Below, one piece after another: positions 1-8,496 of a stretch of 43,788 nucleotides of DNA. A model generated the notes under the pieces. That model did not search any database. It was given only the letters and a program-made list of their open reading frames with translations, and was not told the origin of the DNA. Positions within the stretch are counted from its first letter, which is position 1, and the number at the start of each line of letters is the position of its first letter. Both the position numbers and the translations under genes were made by a program. This DNA comes from Betaproteobacteria bacterium RBG_16_66_20. GTDB taxonomy: Bacteria; Pseudomonadota; Gammaproteobacteria; Burkholderiales; SG8-39. The DNA lies in assembly GCA_001770285.1 (NCBI GenBank), contig MEQQ01000065.1:14369-58156 (forward strand), given 5' to 3'.

Positions 1-819
1 CGCGTGGTCGTCTGGACCATCGTCAACCTCGAGGTGTGGGACATTGCCCGCGCCATGGCGCGCCAGGTGCTGCCGGCGCCCACCGGCGCGGTGCTGCTGC
101 CCGACGTGGCCAACTGGAGCTGGCACGAGTACGGCATGCGGGTCGGCTTCTGGCGGTTCGAAGCGCTGTTTCGCCGGCTGCGCATCCGGCCGACCCTGGC
201 GCTGAATGCGCGCGTCTGCGTCGATTACCCGCGCGTGGCGCGGGCCTGCCTCGAGGCGGGCTGGGAATTCATGGGCCACAGCTATGAGCAGGGTCCGATC
301 CACCGCGAGAACGACCAGCCGGGAATGATCAAACGGTCCCTGGACACGATCGAAAAATTCACCGGCAAGCGGCCGCTGGGCTGGCTCGGGCCGGGTCTCA
401 CGCAGACCCTCGACACGCCCGAAAACCTCGCTGCAGCGGGCGTGAAATACATCGGCGACTGGGTCTACGACGACGAGCCGACCCAGATCAATACCGCCAG
501 CGGGCCGCTCGTCACGCTGCCCTATTCAGTCGAGACCAACGACATCCCGATGATGCTGGTGCAGCACCACGAGGCGGCCTACTGGAGCAGGAAGTGCCTC
601 GACACCTTCGAGCGCTATTACGAGGAAGGCGCAGGGCGCGCCAAGATCATGGCGATCGCGATCCATCCCTACATCAGCGGCCAGCCGTTCCGCATCAAGT
701 ACCTGGAGCAGGTCTACAAAGCCATCAACCGCCGCCGCGGCGTGCTGCACTGGAACGGCGAGCAGATCCTCGACTGGTACCTGAAATCCCGAGCAGCCGC
801 GCGGCGTTCTGCCCCATGA
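1..819 (+). CDS. Polysaccharide deacetylase family protein, 5'-truncated by window edge
   Basis: ORF open at left edge; deacetylase-like segments (GWEFMGHSYEQ, GWLGPGLTQTLDTPENLAAAGVKYIGDWVYDDEP, IAIHPYISGQPFR). Confidence 0.8.
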   Translation, partial: RVVVWTIVNLEVWDIARAMARQVLPAPTGAVLLPDVANWSWHEYGMRVGFWRFEALFRRLRIRPTLALNARVCVDYPRVARACLEAGWEFMGHSYEQGPIHRENDQPGMIKRSLDTIEKFTGKRPLGWLGPGLTQTLDTPENLAAAGVKYIGDWVYDDEPTQINTASGPLVTLPYSVETNDIPMMLVQHHEAAYWSRKCLDTFERYYEEGAGRAKIMAIAIHPYISGQPFRIKYLEQVYKAINRRRGVLHWNGEQILDWYLKSRAAARRSAP

Positions 820-1843
820 TCTTGTCCTTATCTTTGGAACTCAATTTTGAGATTTTATTGATAAAACCTACCGGATCCTCGACTCCCATGTCGTAAGGGT
901 AGTCGGTGCCGAGCAGGACGTGGCCGGCGCCGAAACGCTCGATCAGGTGCTCGAGCATCCCGGGATCGAAGGCGATGGTGTCGAAGTAGAACTTCTCCAG
1001 CGATTTCGAAGGCTTCTTCTTGATCACCGTGCGGCAATCGGGCCGCGCCTTCCAGGCGTGGTCCATGCGCGCCCAGTAGTGCGCCAGGTAGCCGCCGGCG
1101 TGCGGCAGCACGACTTTCAGCTTCGGGTGGCGCTCCATGACGCCGTCGAAGATCAGGTGGCTCGCCGCCACGGTGGTCTCGAGCGGATTGCCGATCACGT
1201 TGTTGAAATAGTGGTCCATCAGCCGTTCGCCCTGCGTGAAGCCGATGGGATGCATGAAGATGACGATGTCTAGGTCTTCGGCTTTCCGGAAGAAATCCTC
1301 AAGATTCAACTTCATGTCCGTCAAATCCATCCCGTTCACGCTGGGATTGATCTCGACCCCGCGCAAGCCAAGCTTCTCGACGGCATATTCCAGTTCCGAC
1401 ACCGCAAGACCGGGATCCTGCAGCGGCACCGTGCCCAGGCCCACGAAGCGGTCGGGCCACCTGGCGGCGATCTGCGCAAGCCGCTCGTTCACCGCGCGCG
1501 CCAGTTCCGCGCCCAGCCCCGGGTCGGTCCAGTAGTAGGTCTGGTTCGGCGCCGGCGATACCGCCTGGATGTCGATGCCCATGCGGTCCATGTGCCTGAG
1601 CCGGACCTCAACGTCCGAGAGCATCGGCGCGCGGTCCTTCATCTGCTTGACGTTGACTTCGCGCGTCAGCGCGTTGGCGAACCTGACCGACGGCTCGTGC
1701 GGCGCGGGATTCAGGTGCGCGACCTTCGCCGCAACCTCCGGGTTCAGGTAATGGCAATGGATGTCGACCTTGAGGCTGCCGCGCCTCTTGGTCTTCACCA
1801 CCGATTCCGAGCCGGAGGAACGCGGCGCGCAGCTGTACATCAT
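725..1843 (-). CDS. Amidohydrolase 2 family (ACMSD-like metal-dependent hydrolase/decarboxylase)
   Basis: VDIHCHY, VVLPHAGGYLAHYW, HVLLGTDYPYDMG metal-site motifs; ATGA overlap with upstream TctC gene. Confidence 0.85.
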   Translation of the reverse strand: MMYSCAPRSSGSESVVKTKRRGSLKVDIHCHYLNPEVAAKVAHLNPAPHEPSVRFANALTREVNVKQMKDRAPMLSDVEVRLRHMDRMGIDIQAVSPAPNQTYYWTDPGLGAELARAVNERLAQIAARWPDRFVGLGTVPLQDPGLAVSELEYAVEKLGLRGVEINPSVNGMDLTDMKLNLEDFFRKAEDLDIVIFMHPIGFTQGERLMDHYFNNVIGNPLETTVAASHLIFDGVMERHPKLKVVLPHAGGYLAHYWARMDHAWKARPDCRTVIKKKPSKSLEKFYFDTIAFDPGMLEHLIERFGAGHVLLGTDYPYDMGVEDPVGFINKISKLSSKDKDKIMGQNAARLLGISGTSRGSARRSSAARRGGG

Positions 1844-2793
1844 GGATTGACTTTGATGTTCGCTTCCTTGATCAGTTTCGTGAACTTGTCCATCTCGGTC
1901 TTGATGAAGGCGCCGAACTGCGCGGGGCTACTGCTCACCGCCTCGACACCGAGATCGGCGAATTTCCCTTTTACGACCGGATCCTGCATCACCTTGACCA
2001 TGTCGGCGTGAAACTTGTCCACGATCGCCTTGCTTACCCCTGCAGGGAAAAGCACGCCCCACCAGTTCACCACCACCAGGCCCGGCACCGTGGAATCGCA
2101 GGTCGGCAGCTCGGAGAGCAGCACGAATTTCTGCGCCCCGGTGGTGCACAGCGCGCGCAGCTTGCCGGCGCGGATGTGCGCCATCGCCGGGAGCGCATCG
2201 GAAAAGATCATCTGGATCTGCTGGCCCAGCAGATCCTGCACCGCCAGCACGCCGCCCTTGTAGGGGATCTCCACCATGTTCGCCCTGGTGAGGTTCTTCA
2301 GCATCTCGGTGCTCAGATGCGAAACGCTGCCGGGCCCGCTGGTGCCGTAGGAGAGCTTGCCGGGGTTGGCGCGTGCGTAGGCGAGCACCTCGTCGAACGA
2401 TTTCACCTGCCAGGCCGAGTTCACGACCAGCACGTTGGGCCCGGTCGAGATCAGCGATACCGGAACGAAGTCCTTGTCCATGTTGTAGGGCACTTTCGAG
2501 AGCAGCGGGTTGACCGCGGCAGGGCCGATGTTGCCCACCACGAAGGTGTAGCCGTCGGCCGGCTGCCGCGCCGCGTATTCCATGCCGATGGACCCGGCGG
2601 CGCCGGGCTTGCTCTCGATGAGGACCTGCTGGCCCCAGACTTCGGACAGCTTCTGGCCGAAGACGCGCGCCATCAGGTCGGAGCTGCCGCCGGGCGGATA
2701 GGTGACTATCAACTTGACGGGCTTGGAGGGGTAAGGCTGGGAAAATGCATTGCTGCAGATCAGCGCCAGGCAACACAACAGGATTCTCGACAT
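1840..2793 (-). CDS. Tripartite tricarboxylate transporter substrate-binding protein (TctC/Bug family)
   Basis: Signal peptide MSRILLCCLALICSNAFSQ then YPSKPVKLIVTYPPGGSSDLMARVFGQKL; start at 2793 preferred over the longer ORF. Confidence 0.88.
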   Translation of the reverse strand: MSRILLCCLALICSNAFSQPYPSKPVKLIVTYPPGGSSDLMARVFGQKLSEVWGQQVLIESKPGAAGSIGMEYAARQPADGYTFVVGNIGPAAVNPLLSKVPYNMDKDFVPVSLISTGPNVLVVNSAWQVKSFDEVLAYARANPGKLSYGTSGPGSVSHLSTEMLKNLTRANMVEIPYKGGVLAVQDLLGQQIQMIFSDALPAMAHIRAGKLRALCTTGAQKFVLLSELPTCDSTVPGLVVVNWWGVLFPAGVSKAIVDKFHADMVKVMQDPVVKGKFADLGVEAVSSSPAQFGAFIKTEMDKFTKLIKEANIKVNP

Positions 2794-2848
2794 GACCTCT
2801 CCTCGTAATCGCTTGCACGAATTCTTACCGCAACAGTAACCTAGCGCA

Positions 2849-4066
2849 ATGGCTGCTGCGCTTTCTTTCAATATGCGACTCCTCGCCCACCACGAATTGC
2901 AGGGGTTTGGCGGCATCGGCGAGGGCATGGCGCTGCAGCAAACGCGCGGCGGACGCCGCATCCTGTGGCTCGCCCACGAGGCGGCGCCGAAGAACTTCAC
3001 CGGCGTCGACGTCACCGACCCGCGCGCGCCGCGCGTCGTGGTGCAGACCGACCTGCCGCACGCGAAAATGCGCTCGAATTCGCTCGATGTGACGGGCGAC
3101 GTCATGGCGGTGGCCTACCAGACCAGCGAAACCGGGCTGCAGCCGGCCGGGTTCGACCTGTTCGACATCGGCACGCCTGAAAACCCGAAGCGCATCTCGC
3201 ATTTCGACGCCTCCGGCAGGCATTCCCGCGGCGTGCACCAGCTATGGTTCGCAGACGGCGAATTCGTCCACATGTCGAGCGGCGCCGCCGATTTCCAGCC
3301 GCGCCATCCGGAGGACGACCAGATCTACCGCATCGTCGACGTGCGCGACCCGGCCAGGCCCGCGGAGGCGGGGCGCTGGTGGCTGCCCGGCACGCGCGAA
3401 GGCGACGCCGCGCCCGCGCCCGCCCGGCTCGATCCGGGCATCGCGACCGGCTTTCGCGCCCACAATACCAATGTCTTCCCGCAGCAGCCCGACCGCGCTT
3501 ACCTCGGCTACATCGACGGCGGCGCGGTGATCCTAGACATCGCCGACAAATCGCGCCCGAAACTCGTCGGCCGCTGGAACCATTCGCCGCCCTTCAACGG
3601 GTTCACCCACACCGTGCTGCCCCTGTTCGGCCGCAAGCTGCTGATCGTCAGCGACGAGTGCGTGCGCGACGACGGCGCCGACTGGCCGCGGCTGGTATGG
3701 GTCGTCGACGGGCGCGACGAGCGCAACCCGGTGCCGATCAGCACCTTCCCCGCGCCGCCGGTCGCCGCCTTCATCCAGCGCGGCGGCCGCTTCGGCGCCC
3801 ACAACCTGCACGAAAACCAGCCCGGGCCGACCTCGTTCCGCTCGGAGCAGATCATCGTCGGCACATTCTTCAACGCCGGCGTGCGCGCCTACGACCTCGC
3901 GAACCCGTTCCAGCCGCAGGAGATCGCGTATTACGTGCCCGAGGCGCCGAAGCTTTCGCGCACCGGCGCGATCCAGCTGAACGACGTCTACGTGGACGAG
4001 AAACGCATCGTTTACACTGTGGACCGCCACGCGGGTGGGCTTTACATTCTTGAATTGACAGTGTGA
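2849..4066 (+). CDS. LVIVD-repeat (beta-propeller) protein
   Basis: Repeated D(V/I)(T/R)DP/N-P modules (FTGVDVTDPRAPRVV, FDLFDIGTPENPKRIS, YRIVDVRDPARPAEAG, AYDLANPFQPQEIAYYVP). Confidence 0.7.
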   Translation: MAAALSFNMRLLAHHELQGFGGIGEGMALQQTRGGRRILWLAHEAAPKNFTGVDVTDPRAPRVVVQTDLPHAKMRSNSLDVTGDVMAVAYQTSETGLQPAGFDLFDIGTPENPKRISHFDASGRHSRGVHQLWFADGEFVHMSSGAADFQPRHPEDDQIYRIVDVRDPARPAEAGRWWLPGTREGDAAPAPARLDPGIATGFRAHNTNVFPQQPDRAYLGYIDGGAVILDIADKSRPKLVGRWNHSPPFNGFTHTVLPLFGRKLLIVSDECVRDDGADWPRLVWVVDGRDERNPVPISTFPAPPVAAFIQRGGRFGAHNLHENQPGPTSFRSEQIIVGTFFNAGVRAYDLANPFQPQEIAYYVPEAPKLSRTGAIQLNDVYVDEKRIVYTVDRHAGGLYILELTV

Positions 4067-5091
4067 AACGTGATCCCCTCGCGGGCCGAATTCCGATAAC
4101 CCTCATCACGGGGTTTCTAGGAAGCGGGAAAACGACCCTGATCGGCAAGCTGCTGCGCCACCCGGGAATGGACCGCGCCGCCGTCATCATCAACGAACTG
4201 GGCGACGTCGCGATCGATCATCAGCTGGTGGCCGCATCCTCGGAGCAGATGACGCTGCTCGGCAACGGCTGCCTGTGCTGCACGGTGCGCACCGATCTCC
4301 AGGAAACGCTGCGCGAGATGTTCATCAAGCGGCGCGCGGGAGAGGTGATCGATTTCGACCGCGTCTTCGTCGAGACCACGGGGCTCGCCGATCCGGTGCC
4401 GGTGCTGCATTCGTTCCAGAGCGACGGCCTGCTCGGCGCGCAGTTCCGGCTCGACGGCGTGGTCACCGTGGTGGACGCCGTGAACGGCATGGGCCAGCTC
4501 GACACGATGCCCGAGGCGGTCAAGCAGGCCGCCGTAGCGGACCGGATCGTTCTCAGCAAGACGGATATTGCGGATGCGAATGCAGTTTCTGCTTTGATTG
4601 CACGTCTAACAGCGCTCAATCCATTCGTTTCGATTTCAACCGCGATTCAAGGCGAGATCGACCCGGCGACGCTGGTCGATATCGGGCCGGCAAGCGCGAA
4701 GACCCTTCCCGCGGAACTCAGTCGCTGGCTCGGTGACGGAAATACGTATCTTGGAAAAAAACTTAAAGGAAATCACGACGCAGCGATCCGCGCCTTCAGC
4801 CTGCGCTTCGAGCAGCCCTTTACGTGGGACAGCCTGAATGCGGCGCTGCAGACGCTGACCGCGCTGCGCGGGCCCGACCTGCTGCGGGTGAAAGGCATCG
4901 TCAACGTCGAAGGCGAACCCGGCCCGGTGATCCTGCAGGCGGCCCAGCACGTCATCCACCCGCCGGTCACGCTTGCGGGCTGGAACGACGCCGATAGAAG
5001 CACGCGCATCGTGTTCATCGTCCGAAACATCGCGCGCGAAGCCGTGGAATCGCTGTTTGTCGCGGTCGGTACGCTCAGGCCGGCTGCGTAA
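4063..5091 (+). CDS. CobW/COG0523 family metal-chaperone GTPase
   Basis: Walker A GFLGSGKTTL, CxCC motif GNGCLCCTVRTDL, ETTGLADP; GTG start overlapping previous stop (GTGA). Confidence 0.9.
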   Translation: MKRDPLAGRIPITLITGFLGSGKTTLIGKLLRHPGMDRAAVIINELGDVAIDHQLVAASSEQMTLLGNGCLCCTVRTDLQETLREMFIKRRAGEVIDFDRVFVETTGLADPVPVLHSFQSDGLLGAQFRLDGVVTVVDAVNGMGQLDTMPEAVKQAAVADRIVLSKTDIADANAVSALIARLTALNPFVSISTAIQGEIDPATLVDIGPASAKTLPAELSRWLGDGNTYLGKKLKGNHDAAIRAFSLRFEQPFTWDSLNAALQTLTALRGPDLLRVKGIVNVEGEPGPVILQAAQHVIHPPVTLAGWNDADRSTRIVFIVRNIAREAVESLFVAVGTLRPAA

Positions 5092-5107
5092 GCGCGCACA
5101 TCAGGGG

Positions 5108-6025
5108 CTACTTCCGGTAAAGCTTGCGTACCGCGCGCATGGCGTTGGTCCCGGTCTGCTCGAGGAACTCGCGGTAGACCCCGAACACGTAGTTGTCCTC
5201 GGGCAGCGGCGCATAGCCGCGCCAGGGCGTGCCCAGGACCGTGTCGAAGCCGCCGGGCACGGCGAGCGTCAGGAACGAATTTTCGAGCGCCAGCTTGAGG
5301 TCGGACCCGTCGGCGGCCTTGGCCGGCAGCTGCTGCCCGATGTTCGTCAGCCCACCCATCAGATGCACGCCGCGAAGGACGGGATCCGCGCGCAGCGTGC
5401 GGATCGCCTCGAGCGTGGCACGGTTCAGGCCCTGGGTATCGGCGACCACTGCGCTCACCGAGATGTCGATGTAGACGTCGTCCAGCGCGATGCCGAAGTC
5501 GTTCCCCAGCCGCAGCGCCGCGCGCCGCGCCGTGGAGGCGATCTCGGCCGCGGTCTTGTTGCCCTTGGGGACGCCGTCCTCGACGCGCTCGGAGGCCATC
5601 ACGACGACCTTGAACGGGCGCAGCTTGTAGAGCTCCATCAGGTCCCAGCGATGCTCCGTGATCGAATTGACCATCGGCAGCTTGCCTCCGGCGCGCGCCT
5701 GGTCGTAGGTCCTGAGGCAGATCTCCTGCACCTGGGCGCTCGGAAAATCGAAACACAGCGGGAGCGTCACCGCGCCCTGGATCGCGCGGATCACTTCGGC
5801 CATGAAATCGGGCTCGGTCACCGCCCGCGCGCCGATGGTCACGTCCAGATAGGCAGCTCCGGCCTGCGCCTGCCGGACGGCGAGCGCCTGGATGCCGGCC
5901 AGGTCGTTGCGGTCGAGCAGCTCGCGGGTGCTCTTGAATCCCGGATTGATCCGGTCGCCGATGATCGAGATGGCGAACCGGTCCGGGTGCGCCGGTTGGC
6001 GCGGGAGATTCGGTGCTTCGGTCAC
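5108..6025 (-). CDS. Dihydropteroate synthase-like methyltetrahydrofolate:corrinoid methyltransferase
   Basis: ISIIGDRINPGFKSTRELL, AAYLDVTIGARA, PMVNSITEHRWDLM, HLMGGLTNIGQQLP; GTG start at 6025 overlapping RACE stop (GTGA). Confidence 0.82.
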   Translation of the reverse strand: MTEAPNLPRQPAHPDRFAISIIGDRINPGFKSTRELLDRNDLAGIQALAVRQAQAGAAYLDVTIGARAVTEPDFMAEVIRAIQGAVTLPLCFDFPSAQVQEICLRTYDQARAGGKLPMVNSITEHRWDLMELYKLRPFKVVVMASERVEDGVPKGNKTAAEIASTARRAALRLGNDFGIALDDVYIDISVSAVVADTQGLNRATLEAIRTLRADPVLRGVHLMGGLTNIGQQLPAKAADGSDLKLALENSFLTLAVPGGFDTVLGTPWRGYAPLPEDNYVFGVYREFLEQTGTNAMRAVRKLYRK

Positions 6026-7812
6026 GACGGGTTCCTTGCGGCGTGAATCGGATCGAAGCCGATTCGGTTGAGAAAGGATTTCTGAAAACCGGGCAGCGTG
6101 CTGAGTTCGAGGTAGCGGCAACGGCACGCGAGCTGCGCCGCGCGCCTGCGCGCGTGCGTAGAGGCGAGCATCTGCCTGACTCCGGCGCCTGCCGCATTGC
6201 CGACCTGCGCGAAGCGCGCGGCCGGCAGGTCGGGGAACAGCCCGATCGCAACGCCGCTTTGAACGTCGAGATAAGCGCCGAACGCGCCCGCAATGATGAA
6301 ACGCTCGATGCTCGCCGCCTCGATGCCCGCCTGCTCGAGCAGCATTTCGGTGCAGGTGCGGATCGCCGCCTTGGCGAGTTGCACCGCGCGCACGTCCTCC
6401 TGCGTGAACGCGACGCCGGGGGCGAGCAGTGCGGCGCGCTTGCCGTGGTCCTCGCGCACCAGCGGATGATGCGCCACGATGCGGCCGCGCTCGCTGACGG
6501 CCCCGCAGCGCCGCAGCGTGGCGAGGGCGTCGAGCACTCCCGAACCGCACAGGCCGACCGGCTCCGTGCCGCCGATGACCTTGATCACGATCTCGCCGTC
6601 CCGCAACGCGACCCGTTCGATCGCACCCTCGGCGGCGCGCATGCCGCAGGAAATGTGTCCGCCTTCGAGCGCGGGGCCCGAGGGACAGGAGGCGCTCACG
6701 AGTTCCCCGCGGTGATAGAGCGAAACCTCGGTATTGGTGCCGATGTCCATCACGACGCTGGTGGTCGTCTTCGCCCATCGGTCTTCGGTTGCAAGCAGCG
6801 CCGTGACGTGATCGCCGCCGACGAAGCCGCCGATGGTCGGCGCCAGGTGAACGTAGGCGCCCGGACAGATCGCCAGGCCGAGATCGCGCGCCTTGACCTC
6901 CAGCGCCTCCCGCACCGCCGCGACGAAGGGCGCGCGGCCCAATTGGCGCACCGGCAGCCCGAGCAACAGGTGTTGCATGGCGGTATTGCCGCACACCACC
7001 AGGTCGACGATATCTTCGGTCTTCGCGTGCACCGCGCGGCAAAGATCATGCGCGAGCGCGTTGATCGCGGCGACCGCAGCGGTGCGCAACTCCGCGGCAG
7101 CTTCCGGCGAGCCGATCGCATGGTTGATGCGACTGATCACGTCGGCACCCCATGCGACCTGCGGATTCTCGATCCCGAGGCTGGCAAGACAGCTGCCGCG
7201 CTCGAGGTCGACGAGAAAAGCGGCCGCATTGCTGGTGCCCAGGTCCACCGCCAGCCCGAGCGCAGGACTTCCCGTCGCTGCGACCCCGATCAGCTCGCTG
7301 CCGCGCAGCCTTGCGCGCAGCGAGCCTCGCTCCCGGTGCAACATCTGCGGCAGCCGCCGGGCCGCGCTGAGGTCGAGCCGGTCCACCGGGAGCGGCGCGA
7401 GCGCGCCTAGCAGGCGGTCGGCGTCGGCGCGCGGATCGGACAGGGAGGCCTGCGGAACCGCGACATCCCGACTGACAACGGCAGGCGCGATTTCGAGCGA
7501 CTCTGCCCCGGTCCCGGCCTCGACCGAGCGCACCACCGGTGCGGTCGAGCGCGGCGCCAGCTCCAGCACGCAGTCCGAACGCGGGCGCAACTGGCAGGCG
7601 CGGACCCACTTCGTTCCGTGCCTGCGGTCCATTTTTCCAGCGACCACCCGGACCATGCAGGTGCCGCAGCTGCCGCGGCCCCCGCAGGCGCCGACGATAC
7701 GCACGCCGCCGCGGCGCGCGCTCTCGTAAATCGTCTCCCCGCCGGATGCGGGAATCTCCCGATCCAGATGGGGAAAGCGCAGCGTAAAAAAACGCCCGGC
7801 CCCGGGGCTCAC
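6022..7812 (-). CDS. RACE-type corrinoid protein reductive activase (2Fe-2S ferredoxin + ASKHA/DUF4445 domain)
   Basis: N-terminal CGGRGSCGTCMVRV...CQL 2Fe-2S motif; C-terminal LAVDLGTSNAAAFLVDL, VCGNTAMQHLLLGL, MDIGTNTEVSL, GLCGSGVLDALA, IAGAFGAYLD. Confidence 0.88.
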   Translation of the reverse strand: MSPGAGRFFTLRFPHLDREIPASGGETIYESARRGGVRIVGACGGRGSCGTCMVRVVAGKMDRRHGTKWVRACQLRPRSDCVLELAPRSTAPVVRSVEAGTGAESLEIAPAVVSRDVAVPQASLSDPRADADRLLGALAPLPVDRLDLSAARRLPQMLHRERGSLRARLRGSELIGVAATGSPALGLAVDLGTSNAAAFLVDLERGSCLASLGIENPQVAWGADVISRINHAIGSPEAAAELRTAAVAAINALAHDLCRAVHAKTEDIVDLVVCGNTAMQHLLLGLPVRQLGRAPFVAAVREALEVKARDLGLAICPGAYVHLAPTIGGFVGGDHVTALLATEDRWAKTTTSVVMDIGTNTEVSLYHRGELVSASCPSGPALEGGHISCGMRAAEGAIERVALRDGEIVIKVIGGTEPVGLCGSGVLDALATLRRCGAVSERGRIVAHHPLVREDHGKRAALLAPGVAFTQEDVRAVQLAKAAIRTCTEMLLEQAGIEAASIERFIIAGAFGAYLDVQSGVAIGLFPDLPAARFAQVGNAAGAGVRQMLASTHARRRAAQLACRCRYLELSTLPGFQKSFLNRIGFDPIHAARNPS

Positions 7813-8483
7813 GGGTGAAGCTCGGCGCGCGCGACGCAGCAGCGCTCGCGCCTCGGGCAGGTATCGCAGCGCGACCAGCTCGCCCTGGGGAGCGCAATGC
7901 CCACGCCGAGCAGCATCGAGGTGGATTTCACCGGGCGCATCATCGAGCCGCGGCCCAGGGAGACGCCGATGCGCTCGGCCTGCGCCAGCCGCAGCACCGC
8001 GGCTTGAGCCTCGAGGGCAAGCCCCGGGTCGCCGGGGCGCAACTCGCCGGCCATGGTCAGGCCCCGGCGCCTGACTTCGGCAAGCATCCGGTCCTGGGCA
8101 CGCCGCGTCACGGCGAGCAGCAGCTCGTTGCCGAGATCGTCCAGCGCGAGCGCGAGCGAAACGCGGCGTTCGGCGAACAGCGCGCTGACGCGGTGCTCGA
8201 GCGCAGCGCCCAGCGTAGCCGCACCGCAGGCCAATGCCGTCAATTCGCCCGCCGGCGGCAGCAGCCGCGGCGCTTCGAGCCGCTCGCCGCCGGCGACCAG
8301 AACCTGTCCCGCCGGCGCCTCCAGCGGCACGATGCGAAAATGGTACGCCGCGTGCACCAGCGGCTCGCGCTCCACGCGCTCGATCGCCTGGCGCCGCATC
8401 CGGTCCTGGACGCTGGAGCGTGCACGCCGGGCAGGCCCGCGGGCCAGCATGCGCATCACGTCGAAGCCGCTGGCGCCGGCCAT
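7809..8483 (-). CDS. MetH activation (SAM-binding) domain-like protein with C-terminal Cys cluster
   Basis: ELRPGDPGLALEAQAAVLRLAQAERIGVSLGRGSMMRPVKSTSMLLGVG resembles the MetH reactivation domain; CDTCPRRERCC tail; lies in corrinoid operon. Confidence 0.75.
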   Translation of the reverse strand: MAGASGFDVMRMLARGPARRARSSVQDRMRRQAIERVEREPLVHAAYHFRIVPLEAPAGQVLVAGGERLEAPRLLPPAGELTALACGAATLGAALEHRVSALFAERRVSLALALDDLGNELLLAVTRRAQDRMLAEVRRRGLTMAGELRPGDPGLALEAQAAVLRLAQAERIGVSLGRGSMMRPVKSTSMLLGVGIALPRASWSRCDTCPRRERCCVARAELHP

Positions 8484-8496
8484 TGCGGGGTCCTTT

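Noticed and set aside
4773-6293. 506-aa minus-strand ORF spanning CobW and MeTr genes
   Set aside because: Alternative frame over two well-supported genes, no domain motifs.
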